A stretch of DNA of 47,318 bases from Myxococcaceae bacterium (GTDB lineage: Bacteria; Myxococcota; Myxococcia; Myxococcales; Myxococcaceae). This document shows, one piece after another, positions 1 through 8,109 of the stretch (position 1 is its first letter; each line of letters opens with the position of its first letter). Position numbers and translations under genes: made by a program. Below the pieces are notes generated by a model. That model was not told the origin of the DNA, did no database searches, and saw nothing but the letters and a program-made list of their open reading frames with translations. The DNA is taken from NCBI GenBank assembly GCA_016926755.1, contig JAFGNZ010000077.1:1-47318 (forward strand), read 5' to 3'.

Positions 1-1
1 C

Positions 2-106
2 CCCTTCAAGGCGACCGATGACATTTTCGCGCTCGGAGCCGACCTCTACGATGTGCTGACGGACCCGACACCCGACCTCAGCAAGAACGCGTGGGCGAGC
101 GTTTGA
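2..106 (+). CDS. C-terminal end of a Ser/Thr protein kinase-like protein (partial)
   Basis: Only the last 34 codons lie in the window. The peptide contains DIFALGADLYDVLTD, which matches the helix-F region of eukaryotic-type kinases (usually D-x-[WYF]-[SA]-[LF]-G followed by LYxLLTG). A normal kinase lobe continues for some 50-80 residues after this point, but here the stop (TGA, 104-106) comes about 28 residues later. The protein is therefore either a truncated or pseudo-kinase, or has lost its C-lobe end. The next gene starts 33 bp downstream on the same strand, so the kinase may be cotranscribed with the toxin-like lipoprotein. The assignment rests on one motif. Confidence 0.5.
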   Translation, partial: PFKATDDIFALGADLYDVLTDPTPDLSKNAWASV

Positions 107-139
107 CGTAAGCGCCAGGGCCCCCTTTGATTCCCACCC

Positions 140-964
140 ATGCTCCGCTCCCGCCGAACCGTGCGCTGGACGCTCGCACACCTGTGGCTGGCCTGTGCCG
201 TCCTCGCAGCATGTGCCACCCCCCAACGCTCCTCGCGCAGGGACTTGCGCCTCGACTCGGAGACGGCCGCCAAGGTGACCCATGCCTCCGCCGTCATCGA
301 GGGGGGTAGCTCCGCAGCTTCCACCACCACTGCGGCCGTAGCCTCCATCCTCGGCCGGTCCGTCCCCGCACTGCTCGCCTTGCTCGAGAACGACAACGCG
401 GTAGGCGAGCTCGAGGAACAGCTCGTCGAGTGCGCCAGGCTGGCCGAGCGCCAGGTCAACTCCCAGTTCTTCGGCAACCGCTCCCCCACCCGCCAGGAGT
501 GCGGCGAGGAGGTGTTCGTGGACGGCTGCGCCGCCCCCATCTCCCGCGCCATGTACCTGGGAGAGCTGAAACATACCGTTGCCTTCCAATGCGCTCAGCA
601 GGTGCTCGAGCAGCTCTGGCCTGCCCCCTTCAGCATCCAGCAGCGCTACCGCTACTACCCCAACGCGAAGCTCCTCGAGCCCGTTAGCAAGCAAGAGGTG
701 GCGCGCCTGATCGCTCAAGGCTGCACCCGTGAGCTGTGGCGCACCATCGAGCCCGACATCGTCCTTCATGCCGACCGCAGCAGCTTGCTGCGGTCCGTAC
801 TCACCCTGGACTTCAAGTTTCCCTGTCCTGAGACCAATGAGGCGCGATGGACGCGTTATGGAGAGAACAGCGCCTATTCCGGCCGCACCCAGGGTGAAAT
901 CTACAAGGAAGCGCTTGGGGGAGAAGCCTGGATCATCTCGCCACAAGGGGGCATGACTCGATGA
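140..964 (+). CDS. Lipoprotein with PD-(D/E)xK-like nuclease C-terminus, probable effector/toxin
   Basis: 274 aa. The N-terminus is Arg-rich, then hydrophobic, and ends in a lipobox (LAAC, Cys25), so the protein is probably exported and lipidated. The C-terminal third shows EPDIVLH (Pro205-Asp206) and, about 18 residues later, LDFKF (Asp224-Phe-Lys226). This fits the PD...DxK core of the restriction-endonuclease fold. It is followed by a conserved-looking GxTQGxIYKEALGG segment (around 248-261). The stop codon overlaps the ATG of the downstream DUF3396 gene (ATGA), so the two are translationally coupled, as in effector-immunity pairs. Family knowledge: REase-fold C-termini are common among polymorphic and contact-dependent toxins. 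The toxin role is inferred from fold and neighbour. Confidence 0.6.
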   Translation: MLRSRRTVRWTLAHLWLACAVLAACATPQRSSRRDLRLDSETAAKVTHASAVIEGGSSAASTTTAAVASILGRSVPALLALLENDNAVGELEEQLVECARLAERQVNSQFFGNRSPTRQECGEEVFVDGCAAPISRAMYLGELKHTVAFQCAQQVLEQLWPAPFSIQQRYRYYPNAKLLEPVSKQEVARLIAQGCTRELWRTIEPDIVLHADRSSLLRSVLTLDFKFPCPETNEARWTRYGENSAYSGRTQGEIYKEALGGEAWIISPQGGMTR

Positions 965-1881
965 GGGAGAACATTCCCGTCATCCGCCTGCGGAGCAAGT
1001 ACGGCAGGTCGGTGGCCCGCGATGGCGTCGTCCTCTGCTTCTTCATGCGCCGCTCTCACCACGAGGTGGCCCCCGCCGTGTGGCGGGCCCTGCAGGCCTA
1101 CCGCCGTGCCACCCCACCACCGTCGCTGGCCTGGTACGGCTCGGACGATGGTGACACCCTCCCGCTCGATGACAAGGGCTGGGCGCACATCCGCTGGCAA
1201 ATCCTTGAACGCAAGGGGGCTGCCGCCTGCTATGTCGATCTCGAGGAGGATGCGAGCGAAGTGGGCGGTTACCACTTCGAGTACCGGGGCCGGCAGCTCG
1301 ATGACCCGAACTTCTCTCACGACGAGAACTGGACCAGCGGGGTGTCCTTTACCTTTCCCACCGAGTACCTCTTGGAGCGCGGCCCAGGCCATCTGCGCTC
1401 CCTGGCCCTGGAACTCGCACGCGAGTTGCCCTTCAGCTTCGGCTACGCCAGCCTCGCCGTCATCTCTCCCCATGGCATGTGGTACGCCGCCCGCCGGGAG
1501 CTCCTCCCTCTCCTCTCTCGCTACCTGGGCCTGGATCTCTACCACCTCGAAGACACGAGCCGGGTCATCGGCACCCGCGCCCGAGGTGCCTACTGGCTCA
1601 CCTTCCTGGGCCAGCCCCTGCTCGGCCAACTCGGTGGCCCCGAGGCCCTGCACCAGAAGCTCCCCTTCCCGGAGCTCTCCTTCCAACCCCTCGACGGCGA
1701 CCGTCTGCTGATCACCCTCACCGAGTGGCCAGAGACCATCGACACCGAGAAGAAGTCCTACCCGGCCCAATACCGCGAGTTGGCGCTGCTGCTCGAGCCC
1801 TTCTTCTTAGACGAGCGCACCGGCTGGTTCTCTCTCGACAAAGAACCGTTGCGCCGCTGGATGCGCAGGCTCTGCCAGTAA
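961..1881 (+). CDS. DUF3396 / type VI immunity-family protein
   Basis: 306 aa, soluble, no signal peptide. It has the features I associate with DUF3396 (type VI immunity family): an N-terminal VCFFMR strand, the central segment YWLTFLGQPLLGQLGG (around 219-234), and the closing GWFSLDKEPLRRWMRRLC resembling the family's terminal W-x-RRF pattern. The start ATG overlaps the stop of the nuclease-like lipoprotein by 4 bp. It probably neutralises that effector by direct binding in the cytoplasm. The immunity role follows from family and coupling; the family call is from recognition only. Confidence 0.65.
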   Translation: MRENIPVIRLRSKYGRSVARDGVVLCFFMRRSHHEVAPAVWRALQAYRRATPPPSLAWYGSDDGDTLPLDDKGWAHIRWQILERKGAAACYVDLEEDASEVGGYHFEYRGRQLDDPNFSHDENWTSGVSFTFPTEYLLERGPGHLRSLALELARELPFSFGYASLAVISPHGMWYAARRELLPLLSRYLGLDLYHLEDTSRVIGTRARGAYWLTFLGQPLLGQLGGPEALHQKLPFPELSFQPLDGDRLLITLTEWPETIDTEKKSYPAQYRELALLLEPFFLDERTGWFSLDKEPLRRWMRRLCQ

Positions 1882-1899
1882 TCAGTCAGAGCGCGCGTC

Positions 1900-2241
1900 A
1901 CCCTGCCCGCCGGTCTTTCCCATCCGGAACTCATCACGCGGAAGTTCTCGTCGCCGTTGCAGAGGAGCGGAAACTTCCCTTGCGCTGCTGCCTCAGCGAG
2001 CCATGCATCGCGCTGAGGCAATGCGACAGGTCGCCCCCCCTTCAGCAAGCTTCCACTCCAAGCGCAGACCTGGGAGCGCGCGCTCCATTCCATGGACGAC
2101 GGCGAGCGTGCGCCCATCATCACCCACGAGCGCAGGCGCGTAGATGATGATCCCAAGAGAATCCTGAGATACCGGCCGTCGTTTCTCCAGAGCGACTTGA
2201 CTGAACGCAATTTCAGGTTCACCGTGAGCGCGTGAAGCCAC
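1900..2241 (-). pseudogene. Frameshifted, truncated DUF5953-like gene remnant
   Basis: Read leftward from about 2241, one frame encodes SLGIIIYAPALVGDDGRTL and then AVVHGMERALPGLRLEWKL, ending at EGG. The sense then continues in the next frame as RPVALPQRDAWLAEAAAQGK, PLLCNGDENFRV and GWERPAG. The switch falls in a run of seven C (2034-2040; G on the coding strand), where six would keep the frame. After about residue 105 the homologous text stops and the reading runs into the tail of the DUF3396 gene. I recognise the text as the start of the myxobacterial DUF5953 family (my recollection; usual length around 230 aa). The gene is broken by both a homopolymer frameshift and loss of its 3' half. 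It accounts for this otherwise gene-free stretch. Confidence 0.55.
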
Positions 2242-3260
2242 GCGCCGTGTCCAACCCGCCCAACCCCTGGGCGAGCACCGAGGTGGAGTACCTCGAGGAG
2301 ATCCCTCCCGCCCGGCTGGAGGTGCTGGAGGATCACACCCGCGAGGTGCTGTCGCACAACAACAGCCCGGACGTGCCCTTCACCTGGAGCGTCAACGCGT
2401 ACCGCGGCTGCATGCACGCCTGCGCCTACTGCTACGCGCGCCCCACCCACGAGTACCTGAGCATGGGCGCCGGCACGGACTTCGAGACACGCATCGTCGT
2501 CAAACCCCACGCCCCGGAGCTGCTGCGCGAGGCCTTCGAGCGCCCACGCTGGCAGGGCGAGCCCGTCGTCTTCAGCGGCGTCACCGACTGCTACCAGCCG
2601 CTGGAGGCCTCGCTGCGGCTCACCCGCCGGTGCCTGGAGGTCTGCGCCGAGTACCGCAACCCCGTGGGCATCATCACCAAGGCCCCGCTCATCGAGCGCG
2701 ATCTGGACGTGCTGCGGACGCTGGCGCGCGAGGCCCGGCTCTGGGTGAGCGTCAGCGTGCCCTTCCACAACGCGGAGCTGGCCCGCGCCATCGAGCCCTA
2801 CGTCGCCACGCCCCAGCGGCGCCTGCTCACCATCGAGCGGCTCGCGGCGGCGGGCATCTCCGTGGCGGTGTCCGTCGCCCCCATCATCCCGGGCCTCAAC
2901 GACGAGGACATCGCCAAGGTGCTCGCGGCGGCCCGCGAGGCCGGCGCCACCCGGGCCCACTACTCGCTGGTGCACTTGCCCGGCCCGGTGAAGGAGGTCT
3001 TCGAGGAGCGGCTGCGCGCGAAGCTGCCCCTGCGCGCCGAGCGCGTGCTCCACCGCATCCGGGAGACACGCGGCGGCGAGCTCTCCGACGCGCGCTTCCA
3101 TCACCGCATGCGCGGAGAGGGGCTCTACGCGCAGACCATCGCGCGCCTCTTCGACACGGCGGCGCGCAGGGTGGGCATGCGGATGTCCTCGCTCAGTGAA
3201 GAGGCGCCCACCCCCTTCCGGCGGCCCGCGCGCCCCTCCCCCCAGCTCAGCCTCTTCTGA
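2232..3260 (+). CDS. PA0069/SplB-like radical SAM protein
   Basis: 342 aa from a GTG start. The [4Fe-4S]/SAM motif is present as CMHACAYCYA (Cys60, Cys64, Cys67; CxxxCxxC), followed by VVFSGVTDCYQPLE and the barrel segments GIITKAP and VSVAPIIPGLND. Length and motifs fit the PA0069 family (COG1533, related to spore photoproduct lyase), whose substrate is not established. The extreme C-terminus is PQLSLF, matching the QL[SD]LF consensus of the DNA sliding-clamp binding motif, which suggests recruitment to replication or repair sites. The gene starts within the 5' end of the antisense DUF5953-like remnant and is convergent with the chalcone-isomerase-like gene 15 bp away. Function is unproven. 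Confidence 0.8.
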   Translation: MKPRAVSNPPNPWASTEVEYLEEIPPARLEVLEDHTREVLSHNNSPDVPFTWSVNAYRGCMHACAYCYARPTHEYLSMGAGTDFETRIVVKPHAPELLREAFERPRWQGEPVVFSGVTDCYQPLEASLRLTRRCLEVCAEYRNPVGIITKAPLIERDLDVLRTLAREARLWVSVSVPFHNAELARAIEPYVATPQRRLLTIERLAAAGISVAVSVAPIIPGLNDEDIAKVLAAAREAGATRAHYSLVHLPGPVKEVFEERLRAKLPLRAERVLHRIRETRGGELSDARFHHRMRGEGLYAQTIARLFDTAARRVGMRMSSLSEEAPTPFRRPARPSPQLSLF

Positions 3261-3275
3261 AGAACGGCCAGGCGC

Positions 3276-3845
3276 TCAGTCCTCCTTGCCGAGCATCCCC
3301 TCCTTCAGATCGTCGTCCGCGGGCTCCTTGCCCAGCCACACGCCGAAGAGGGCGTCCGCGAAGTCCTTGCCCTCCACGGAGATCTCCTGGCCCGTCTTGC
3401 TCTGCACCTGCGTGCCCTTGCCGGGGATGTAGGTGATGGTCAGCTCGTCCCCCTTCTTGAGATCCGGGATGGCCGCGTTGAAGGTGTCCAGCCGCTGCTT
3501 CAGCGCCGCCAGCTGCGCCTTGCTGTTCCTCTGGACGCCCTCGGTGATGGCGTCGGTGATCTTCGACTTCTCCAGGTCGCGCAGCATCGTCATCCGCACG
3601 CGCTTGATCTGATCGGCGCTGATGAGCTGCGCGGCATCCTGCGAGGGCGTCTCCACGTAGAGGCCCGCGGCGTAGACCTTGAAGACGACCTTGGTGCGCA
3701 GGCCGGCGCCGTTGAGCTTCAGCTCCTTGCCCTCCACGGAGACGGTCTCCGGGAACTTCACCCCGGCCACCTCCTTCTCCTTGGCGAGGGCGGGCAGCGC
3801 GAGGGTAAGGGACAGCACCACGGCGGACAGCGTCGTCGCTTTCAT
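3276..3845 (-). CDS. Chalcone isomerase-like secreted protein
   Basis: 189 aa. The start is set at the ATG at 3845, preceded by GGGAGG at good spacing and followed by a type I signal peptide (MKATTLSAVVLSLTLALPALA, cut near ALA-KE). The mature part has VYAAGLYV (around 58-65), MTMLRD and the closing FADALFGVWLGKEP, the hallmark of bacterial periplasmic chalcone isomerase-like proteins (CHI_3). Members of this group are not enzymes of flavonoid synthesis; a lipid- or heme-linked role has been suggested, and none is shown here. The gene lies 34 bp downstream of serC on the same strand, probably in one transcript. A longer start at 3887 would prepend 14 residues with no export logic and is rejected. 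Confidence 0.75.
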   Translation of the reverse strand: MKATTLSAVVLSLTLALPALAKEKEVAGVKFPETVSVEGKELKLNGAGLRTKVVFKVYAAGLYVETPSQDAAQLISADQIKRVRMTMLRDLEKSKITDAITEGVQRNSKAQLAALKQRLDTFNAAIPDLKKGDELTITYIPGKGTQVQSKTGQEISVEGKDFADALFGVWLGKEPADDDLKEGMLGKED

Positions 3846-3879
3846 GAATCCTCCCAACGGGTAGTCCTGCGGCCCCAGC

Positions 3880-4968
3880 CTACCCATGCTTCTGGATGAA
3901 CTGGTCCATGAAGGAGACCAGCACCTTCACGTTGTCCACCGTCACCGCGTTGTAGAGCGAGACGCGGATGCCGCCGGTGCTGCGGTGGCCCTTGATCCCC
4001 ACCATGCCGGCCTTCTTCGCCTCGGCCACGAAGGCCTCGTCCAGCGCCTCGGTGGGAAGCCGGAACACCACGTTCATGTAGGAGCGCGAGTCCTTCTCCA
4101 CCGGCGCCCGGTAGAAGTCCGGGTGGCGGTCGATGGCGCCGTAGAGCAGCTCGCCCTTCTCCCGGTTCCACTGCTCCAGCTGCTCGAGGCCGCCCACGTC
4201 CTTGATCCACGCCAGCACGTTGCGGCACAGGTAGATCGCGAAGGTGGGCGGCGTGTTGTACAGCGAGTTGTTCTCCGCGTAGGTGCTGTAGCGGAAGATC
4301 TTCGGGATGTCCTGGCGCCCCCGGGCCATGAAGTCCTTGGCCACCACGACGAGCACGATCCCCGAGGGCCCCACGTTCTTCTGCGCGCCCGCGTAGATGA
4401 ACGCGAACTGGCTCACGTCGATCGGCTTCCACAGCAGATCCGAGCTCATGTCCGCCACCAGCGGCACGCCGCCCACCTCCGGGAACGTGTGCCACTGCGT
4501 CCCGAAGAGGGTGTTGTTGCTCGTCATGTGGACGTAGGCGGCCTGGGGATCCAGCTGCAGCTCGGCCTGCTTGGGGATGCGCGTGTAGCGGCCATCCATG
4601 TTCACCGTGGTGCCGGCGACGCGCGGCTTGCCGTAGTACTTCGCCTCGTCGCGGGCCTTCTCGCTCCAGACACCCGTCATCAGGTAGTCCGCGCTGGCGT
4701 CCGGGGTGAGGAAGTTCATCGGCACCTGGGCGAACTGCTGCGAGGCGCCCCCCTGGAGGAAGAGGACCTGGTGCGTGGCCGGAATGCCCAAAAGCTCCGT
4801 GAGCAGCGAGATGGCCTCGTTGTGGACGGCCTCGTACTCCTTGCCCCGGTGGCTGTGCTCCATGATGGACATCCCAGAACCTTGGAAGTCGAGCAACTCC
4901 TCCCTGGCCCGCTCCAGCGCCGGCTGGGGCAGGCCGGCAGGGCCGGCATTGAAGTTGATGACGCGCAT
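3880..4968 (-). CDS. serC: Phosphoserine aminotransferase
   Basis: 362 aa, the usual SerC length. It catalyses PLP-dependent transamination of 3-phosphohydroxypyruvate to phosphoserine in serine biosynthesis, and of the related pyridoxal-pathway intermediate. It begins [14 protein letters not shown], the family N-terminus. It carries [14 protein letters not shown] (phosphate-binding turn), MSSDLLW, and the PLP-lysine motif YAGAQKN with Lys197. The C-terminus [11 protein letters not shown] is also typical. The ATG at 4968 has AAGGA upstream, and the 12-residue extension to 5004 lacks homology. It probably heads a short transcript with the chalcone-isomerase-like gene and is divergent from the ECF sigma operon. 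Confidence 0.95.
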   Translation of the reverse strand: MRVINFNAGPAGLPQPALERAREELLDFQGSGMSIMEHSHRGKEYEAVHNEAISLLTELLGIPATHQVLFLQGGASQQFAQVPMNFLTPDASADYLMTGVWSEKARDEAKYYGKPRVAGTTVNMDGRYTRIPKQAELQLDPQAAYVHMTSNNTLFGTQWHTFPEVGGVPLVADMSSDLLWKPIDVSQFAFIYAGAQKNVGPSGIVLVVVAKDFMARGRQDIPKIFRYSTYAENNSLYNTPPTFAIYLCRNVLAWIKDVGGLEQLEQWNREKGELLYGAIDRHPDFYRAPVEKDSRSYMNVVFRLPTEALDEAFVAEAKKAGMVGIKGHRSTGGIRVSLYNAVTVDNVKVLVSFMDQFIQKHG

Positions 4969-5033
4969 GGCTGTGTCCTTTAGGAAGTGAAGCGGCGCCG
5001 GCATTCTCTCCCACGGGCCTGCAAGGGCCAGCG

Positions 5034-5058
5034 GGAAAGCGGCCGGCGTCCGCTACGT
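5034..5058 (+). promoter_or_regulatory. Possible ECF-type autoregulatory promoter
   Basis: Upstream of the ECF sigma gene, GGAAA (5034-5038) is followed after 17 bp by CGT (5056-5058). This resembles the GGAAC...CGT pattern of ECF-sigma promoters, and a start near 5065 would serve the GTG at 5100. The match is partial and found by eye. Confidence 0.2.
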
Positions 5059-5099
5059 GGCGTGTGGCCGACAGGCGGCTGCGGAGGTCTGGAGGACAG

Positions 5100-5675
5100 G
5101 TGGGTTCCTCGGAGGAACTGACACAGTGGGTGCGGCGGGCAGCCCTCGGGGAGGAGCCCGCCTTTGGAGAGCTGTACCGGCGCACAAGGCCCATGGTGGC
5201 CCGGCTGGCCTCCGGGTTCGCCGCGCTGGACCCGGACGAGGTGGAAGACGTGATCCAGGAGACCTATGTCAGAGCGTTCAAGGCGCTCCCCCGGCTGAAG
5301 GAGCCTGGGGCGTTCGAGGCCTGGCTCCTGTCCATCGCCCGCAACCGGGCGCGCACCCGCCTGGAGCGCAAGAGCCTCCACCGCCGCCTGGAGGATGAGC
5401 CCCAGGATCCCGAGCCCGAGGCCGTCCCCCTGCTGCCCGAGGCGCTCCAGGCGGAGCGGGACATCGCCGTGGTGCACCAGCTCATCTCCGAGTTGCCCGA
5501 GGGCGAGGAGAAGAAGACCGTCCAGCTCTTCTACCTCGAGGGGGAGCTGTCCGCGCGCGAGATCGCCGAGAGGCTGGGCGTGGGCAAGAGCGCGGTCACC
5601 ATGCGGCTGGAGCGGTTCCGGGCGCGCATCAAGCGAGAGTTGCTCCGGCGCGTGCTCGCCGGGCGGTGGGAGTGA
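5100..5675 (+). CDS. ECF-family RNA polymerase sigma factor
   Basis: 191 aa from the GTG at 5100, chosen because GGAGG lies 4 bp upstream; an earlier GTG at 5064 would add 12 Arg/Gly-rich residues with no ribosome site. Sigma region 2 is seen in DEVEDVIQETYVRAFKALPR and FEAWLLSIARNRAR. Region 4 is LSAREIAERLGVGKSAVTMR, a helix-turn-helix for the -35 element. There is no region 1.1 or 3, so this is an ECF (group 4) factor. It should direct core polymerase to envelope or stress genes, probably including its own operon. The anti-sigma gene follows after 4 bp, then a caspase-like lipoprotein and a Cys-rich lipoprotein. Confidence 0.9.
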   Translation: MGSSEELTQWVRRAALGEEPAFGELYRRTRPMVARLASGFAALDPDEVEDVIQETYVRAFKALPRLKEPGAFEAWLLSIARNRARTRLERKSLHRRLEDEPQDPEPEAVPLLPEALQAERDIAVVHQLISELPEGEEKKTVQLFYLEGELSAREIAERLGVGKSAVTMRLERFRARIKRELLRRVLAGRWE

Positions 5676-5679
5676 TGTC

Positions 5680-6465
5680 ATGAAGCACCTTGATCCCCAG
5701 GCGCTGCGCGCGCTCGCAGCCCAGGAGCCCGAGGCGGTGGCCTGGTTCCGGGAGCACCTGGCCTCCCCCTGCGACACCTGCGAGGAGTTCCTCGCCCAGC
5801 ACCCCGACACGGACCTGCTCGATGGCCGGGTGGACGCGCTCCTGCTCGGGCTGGCCCCACCCCGGCAGGCGCCCCTGGACGAGGTGGGCTGGATGCGCAT
5901 CAGGCGACAGCTGCGCACCCCTGCGCACCCGAGGCGGTGGCTGGCGGTGGCCGCGGCGGTGGCCGCCTGCCTGCTGGGCGTGGTGCTCGTGCCGCGCCTG
6001 GTCGCGCCCCCGTCCCAGGGGGACATCTGGGATGGGGTGAAGGGCTCGAGGCGCATCACGCTGGAGCTGGCGGCGGTGGCCCGGAGCGCGGATGGGCAGC
6101 TGCGGCGGCTGGATCCGGGGGCCCGGGTCCCCGCGGAGGATGTGCTCCTGCTGCGCTACCACGCCACCGAGGCGGGCACCGCCCTGCTCTTCCAGCAGGC
6201 GGGAGACAGGGCTCCCGAGCTGCTCGGCAGCTTCTCGCTGGAGGCCGGGACGCACGATCTGCGGGATCCTCGCGGGCTCACCGGGGTGAGCCTCGCCGGA
6301 GAGGTGGGCGGGGTGACGCTGTGGCTGGTGGCCGCGCCCACAGGGGAGGAGCTGGTGCCCGAGCAGGTGCGGGAGGCGCTGGTGGGAGGAACGCTCCAGG
6401 AGGACTACCCGCTGTCCGTGGCCCGGTTCGACGTCTCTGTCCAGACAGGCCAGAATCCTCGCTGA
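5680..6465 (+). CDS. Probable membrane-bound anti-sigma factor
   Basis: 261 aa. The N-terminal cytoplasmic part (1-85) contains HLASPCDTC, an H-x4-C-x2-C arrangement close to the zinc-binding anti-sigma (ZAS) H-x3-C-x2-C motif. A single membrane helix follows (WLAVAAAVAACLLGVVLVPRL, about 87-107). The rest, about 150 residues, is predicted periplasmic and has beta-rich text without an obvious domain. Position directly after an ECF sigma gene supports a role in holding the factor at the membrane and releasing it on an envelope signal. The gene starts 4 bp after the sigma stop and ends 3 bp before the next start. No site-2 protease motif is seen in it. Confidence 0.7.
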   Translation: MKHLDPQALRALAAQEPEAVAWFREHLASPCDTCEEFLAQHPDTDLLDGRVDALLLGLAPPRQAPLDEVGWMRIRRQLRTPAHPRRWLAVAAAVAACLLGVVLVPRLVAPPSQGDIWDGVKGSRRITLELAAVARSADGQLRRLDPGARVPAEDVLLLRYHATEAGTALLFQQAGDRAPELLGSFSLEAGTHDLRDPRGLTGVSLAGEVGGVTLWLVAAPTGEELVPEQVREALVGGTLQEDYPLSVARFDVSVQTGQNPR

Positions 6466-6468
6466 CCC

Positions 6469-8109
6469 GTGAAGCGCCTCGTCCCCATGCTGCTGGGAGC
6501 CCTCGCGGCCTGCGCGAGCCCTGCTGCCCTCGAGAAGGGCGGCCTGGTGCCGCTCAGGCTCGATGAGACCGCGCTGTCCGACGCCTATGCGCCGCGGCGC
6601 ATCGCCCTGCTCGTCGGCATCTCCCAGTTCCAGGATCCGCAGTGGAGAGATCTGCGCTACTCGGAGAAGGACGCGCAGGATCTGGCCGCGGCCCTGGGCG
6701 ATCCGGCGCGCGGGCGCTTCGATCAGGTGCGCCTGCTCAGCCTCCCCGAGCAGACGACGCGCGCGGCCATCCTCGCGGCGCTCCGGGAGCTGCAGCGGGA
6801 GGCCCACCGCCCGGATGACGTGGTGGTGGTGTACTTCTCCGCGCACGGCACGCTGGCCCGGGATGGGCAGGGCGAGCTCAAGCGCTACCTCGTCACGCAC
6901 GATGCCTCCTACCGCGCCATCTCGCAGACGGCGCTCTCCATGGACGTGCTGAAGGCGGAGTTCGACAAGCTGCCCAGCCGGCGCCGGCTGCTGGTGCTGG
7001 CCACCTGCCACAGCGGCAGCGGCAAGTCGCTGCTGCCCAAGGAGCTGGAGACGGAGCTTGCGGGCATCAAGTCCGGCTTCTACGCGCGCCCGCTGGAGGA
7101 GTCGAGCCGCGCCTCCATGGTGTTCGCCGCGTGCGACTGGGGCGAGACGGCCCGCGAGGACGAGGGGCTGCGCAACGACATCTACACCCACTTCCTCATC
7201 GAGGGGCTCAGCGGCGCGGCGGATCGCAACGCGGACGGCGCCGTCACCGCCACCGAGGCGCATGATCACGCGCGCCGCCGCACCTTCGCCTTCACCCAGG
7301 GGCGCCAGCGCCCGTCCGCGGAGATCCTCGAGGTGGGCGCCGATCCGGTGGTGCTGTCCGGCAGCATCAACCGCGTGGGCCGCCCGGAGCTGTTCTCGTA
7401 CAACCCGCGGCTGGACGGCTTCACGCTCAAGGTGGACGGCGAGGAGCGCACGGAGCTGCCGGGCGGGGCCGCGGTGGTGCCGGGCCGCCGCACCGTGGAG
7501 CTGACCAAGGGCGCCACGGTGCTGGTGCGGCGCGAGGTGGAGGTGGCCGCGGGCGAGCGGCTGCCGCTGGAGGAGCTCCTGGCGGACACCTTCCCGCGCC
7601 GCTCGCTGTCCCTGCTGGGCGGCATGTTCTCCTTCGTGGACGGGCACAGCCGGGACGAGCTGCTGCCGGCCTCTCCGGAGGTGGCGGTGGTGCTGCGGCT
7701 GGAGGATCGGCCGCTGCGGGACTTCGGGCTGCTGCTGGACGTCAGCGGCAGCAGCGGCCGGCGCAGCCTCCACCTCACGCCCGGCACCGAGGTGCCCTTT
7801 GGTTTCACCCGGCTCTCGCTCGGTGTGGGGATGCCCTACCTGTGGCGCTGGGAGCGGCTGTCCCTCTTCGCGGGGCCCCGCGTGGCCGCTCTCTACCTGC
7901 GGCGGTCTTTCGATGTAGAGGCGTTCGTCGGCGGGCAGGAGTACTTCACCGTGAGCCCGGGGGTGGTGGGAGGCGTGGTGCTGCGCCTGGGCGAGCGGCT
8001 GGAGCTGATCTCGCAGGCGCAGTTGATGCTGACGTACGTCATCGTGGATGGGCAGGGGCAGGCGGTGGGGTTCACCGGCGGCTGGGCCGGCATGGGGTAT
8101 CGCTTCTGA
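6469..8109 (+). CDS. Caspase-like (peptidase C14) lipoprotein with C-terminal outer-membrane beta-barrel
   Basis: 546 aa, GTG start 3 bp after the anti-sigma stop. The signal ends in a lipobox (LAAC, Cys15). Residues about 42-290 form a caspase/metacaspase fold: RIALLVGISQF (first strand), DDVVVVYFSAHGT with catalytic His126, and LLVLATCHSGSGKS with catalytic Cys180. An EF-hand-like loop DRNADGAVTATE (252-263) follows, suggesting calcium control as in metacaspases. From about 375 the protein alternates hydrophobic strands and turns and ends GGWAGMGYRF; a terminal Phe is typical of outer-membrane barrels. One polypeptide thus joins an exported cysteine protease to a barrel. It is probably part of an envelope-stress or signal-cleavage system. 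Substrate unknown. Confidence 0.75.
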   Translation: MKRLVPMLLGALAACASPAALEKGGLVPLRLDETALSDAYAPRRIALLVGISQFQDPQWRDLRYSEKDAQDLAAALGDPARGRFDQVRLLSLPEQTTRAAILAALRELQREAHRPDDVVVVYFSAHGTLARDGQGELKRYLVTHDASYRAISQTALSMDVLKAEFDKLPSRRRLLVLATCHSGSGKSLLPKELETELAGIKSGFYARPLEESSRASMVFAACDWGETAREDEGLRNDIYTHFLIEGLSGAADRNADGAVTATEAHDHARRRTFAFTQGRQRPSAEILEVGADPVVLSGSINRVGRPELFSYNPRLDGFTLKVDGEERTELPGGAAVVPGRRTVELTKGATVLVRREVEVAAGERLPLEELLADTFPRRSLSLLGGMFSFVDGHSRDELLPASPEVAVVLRLEDRPLRDFGLLLDVSGSSGRRSLHLTPGTEVPFGFTRLSLGVGMPYLWRWERLSLFAGPRVAALYLRRSFDVEAFVGGQEYFTVSPGVVGGVVLRLGERLELISQAQLMLTYVIVDGQGQAVGFTGGWAGMGYRF

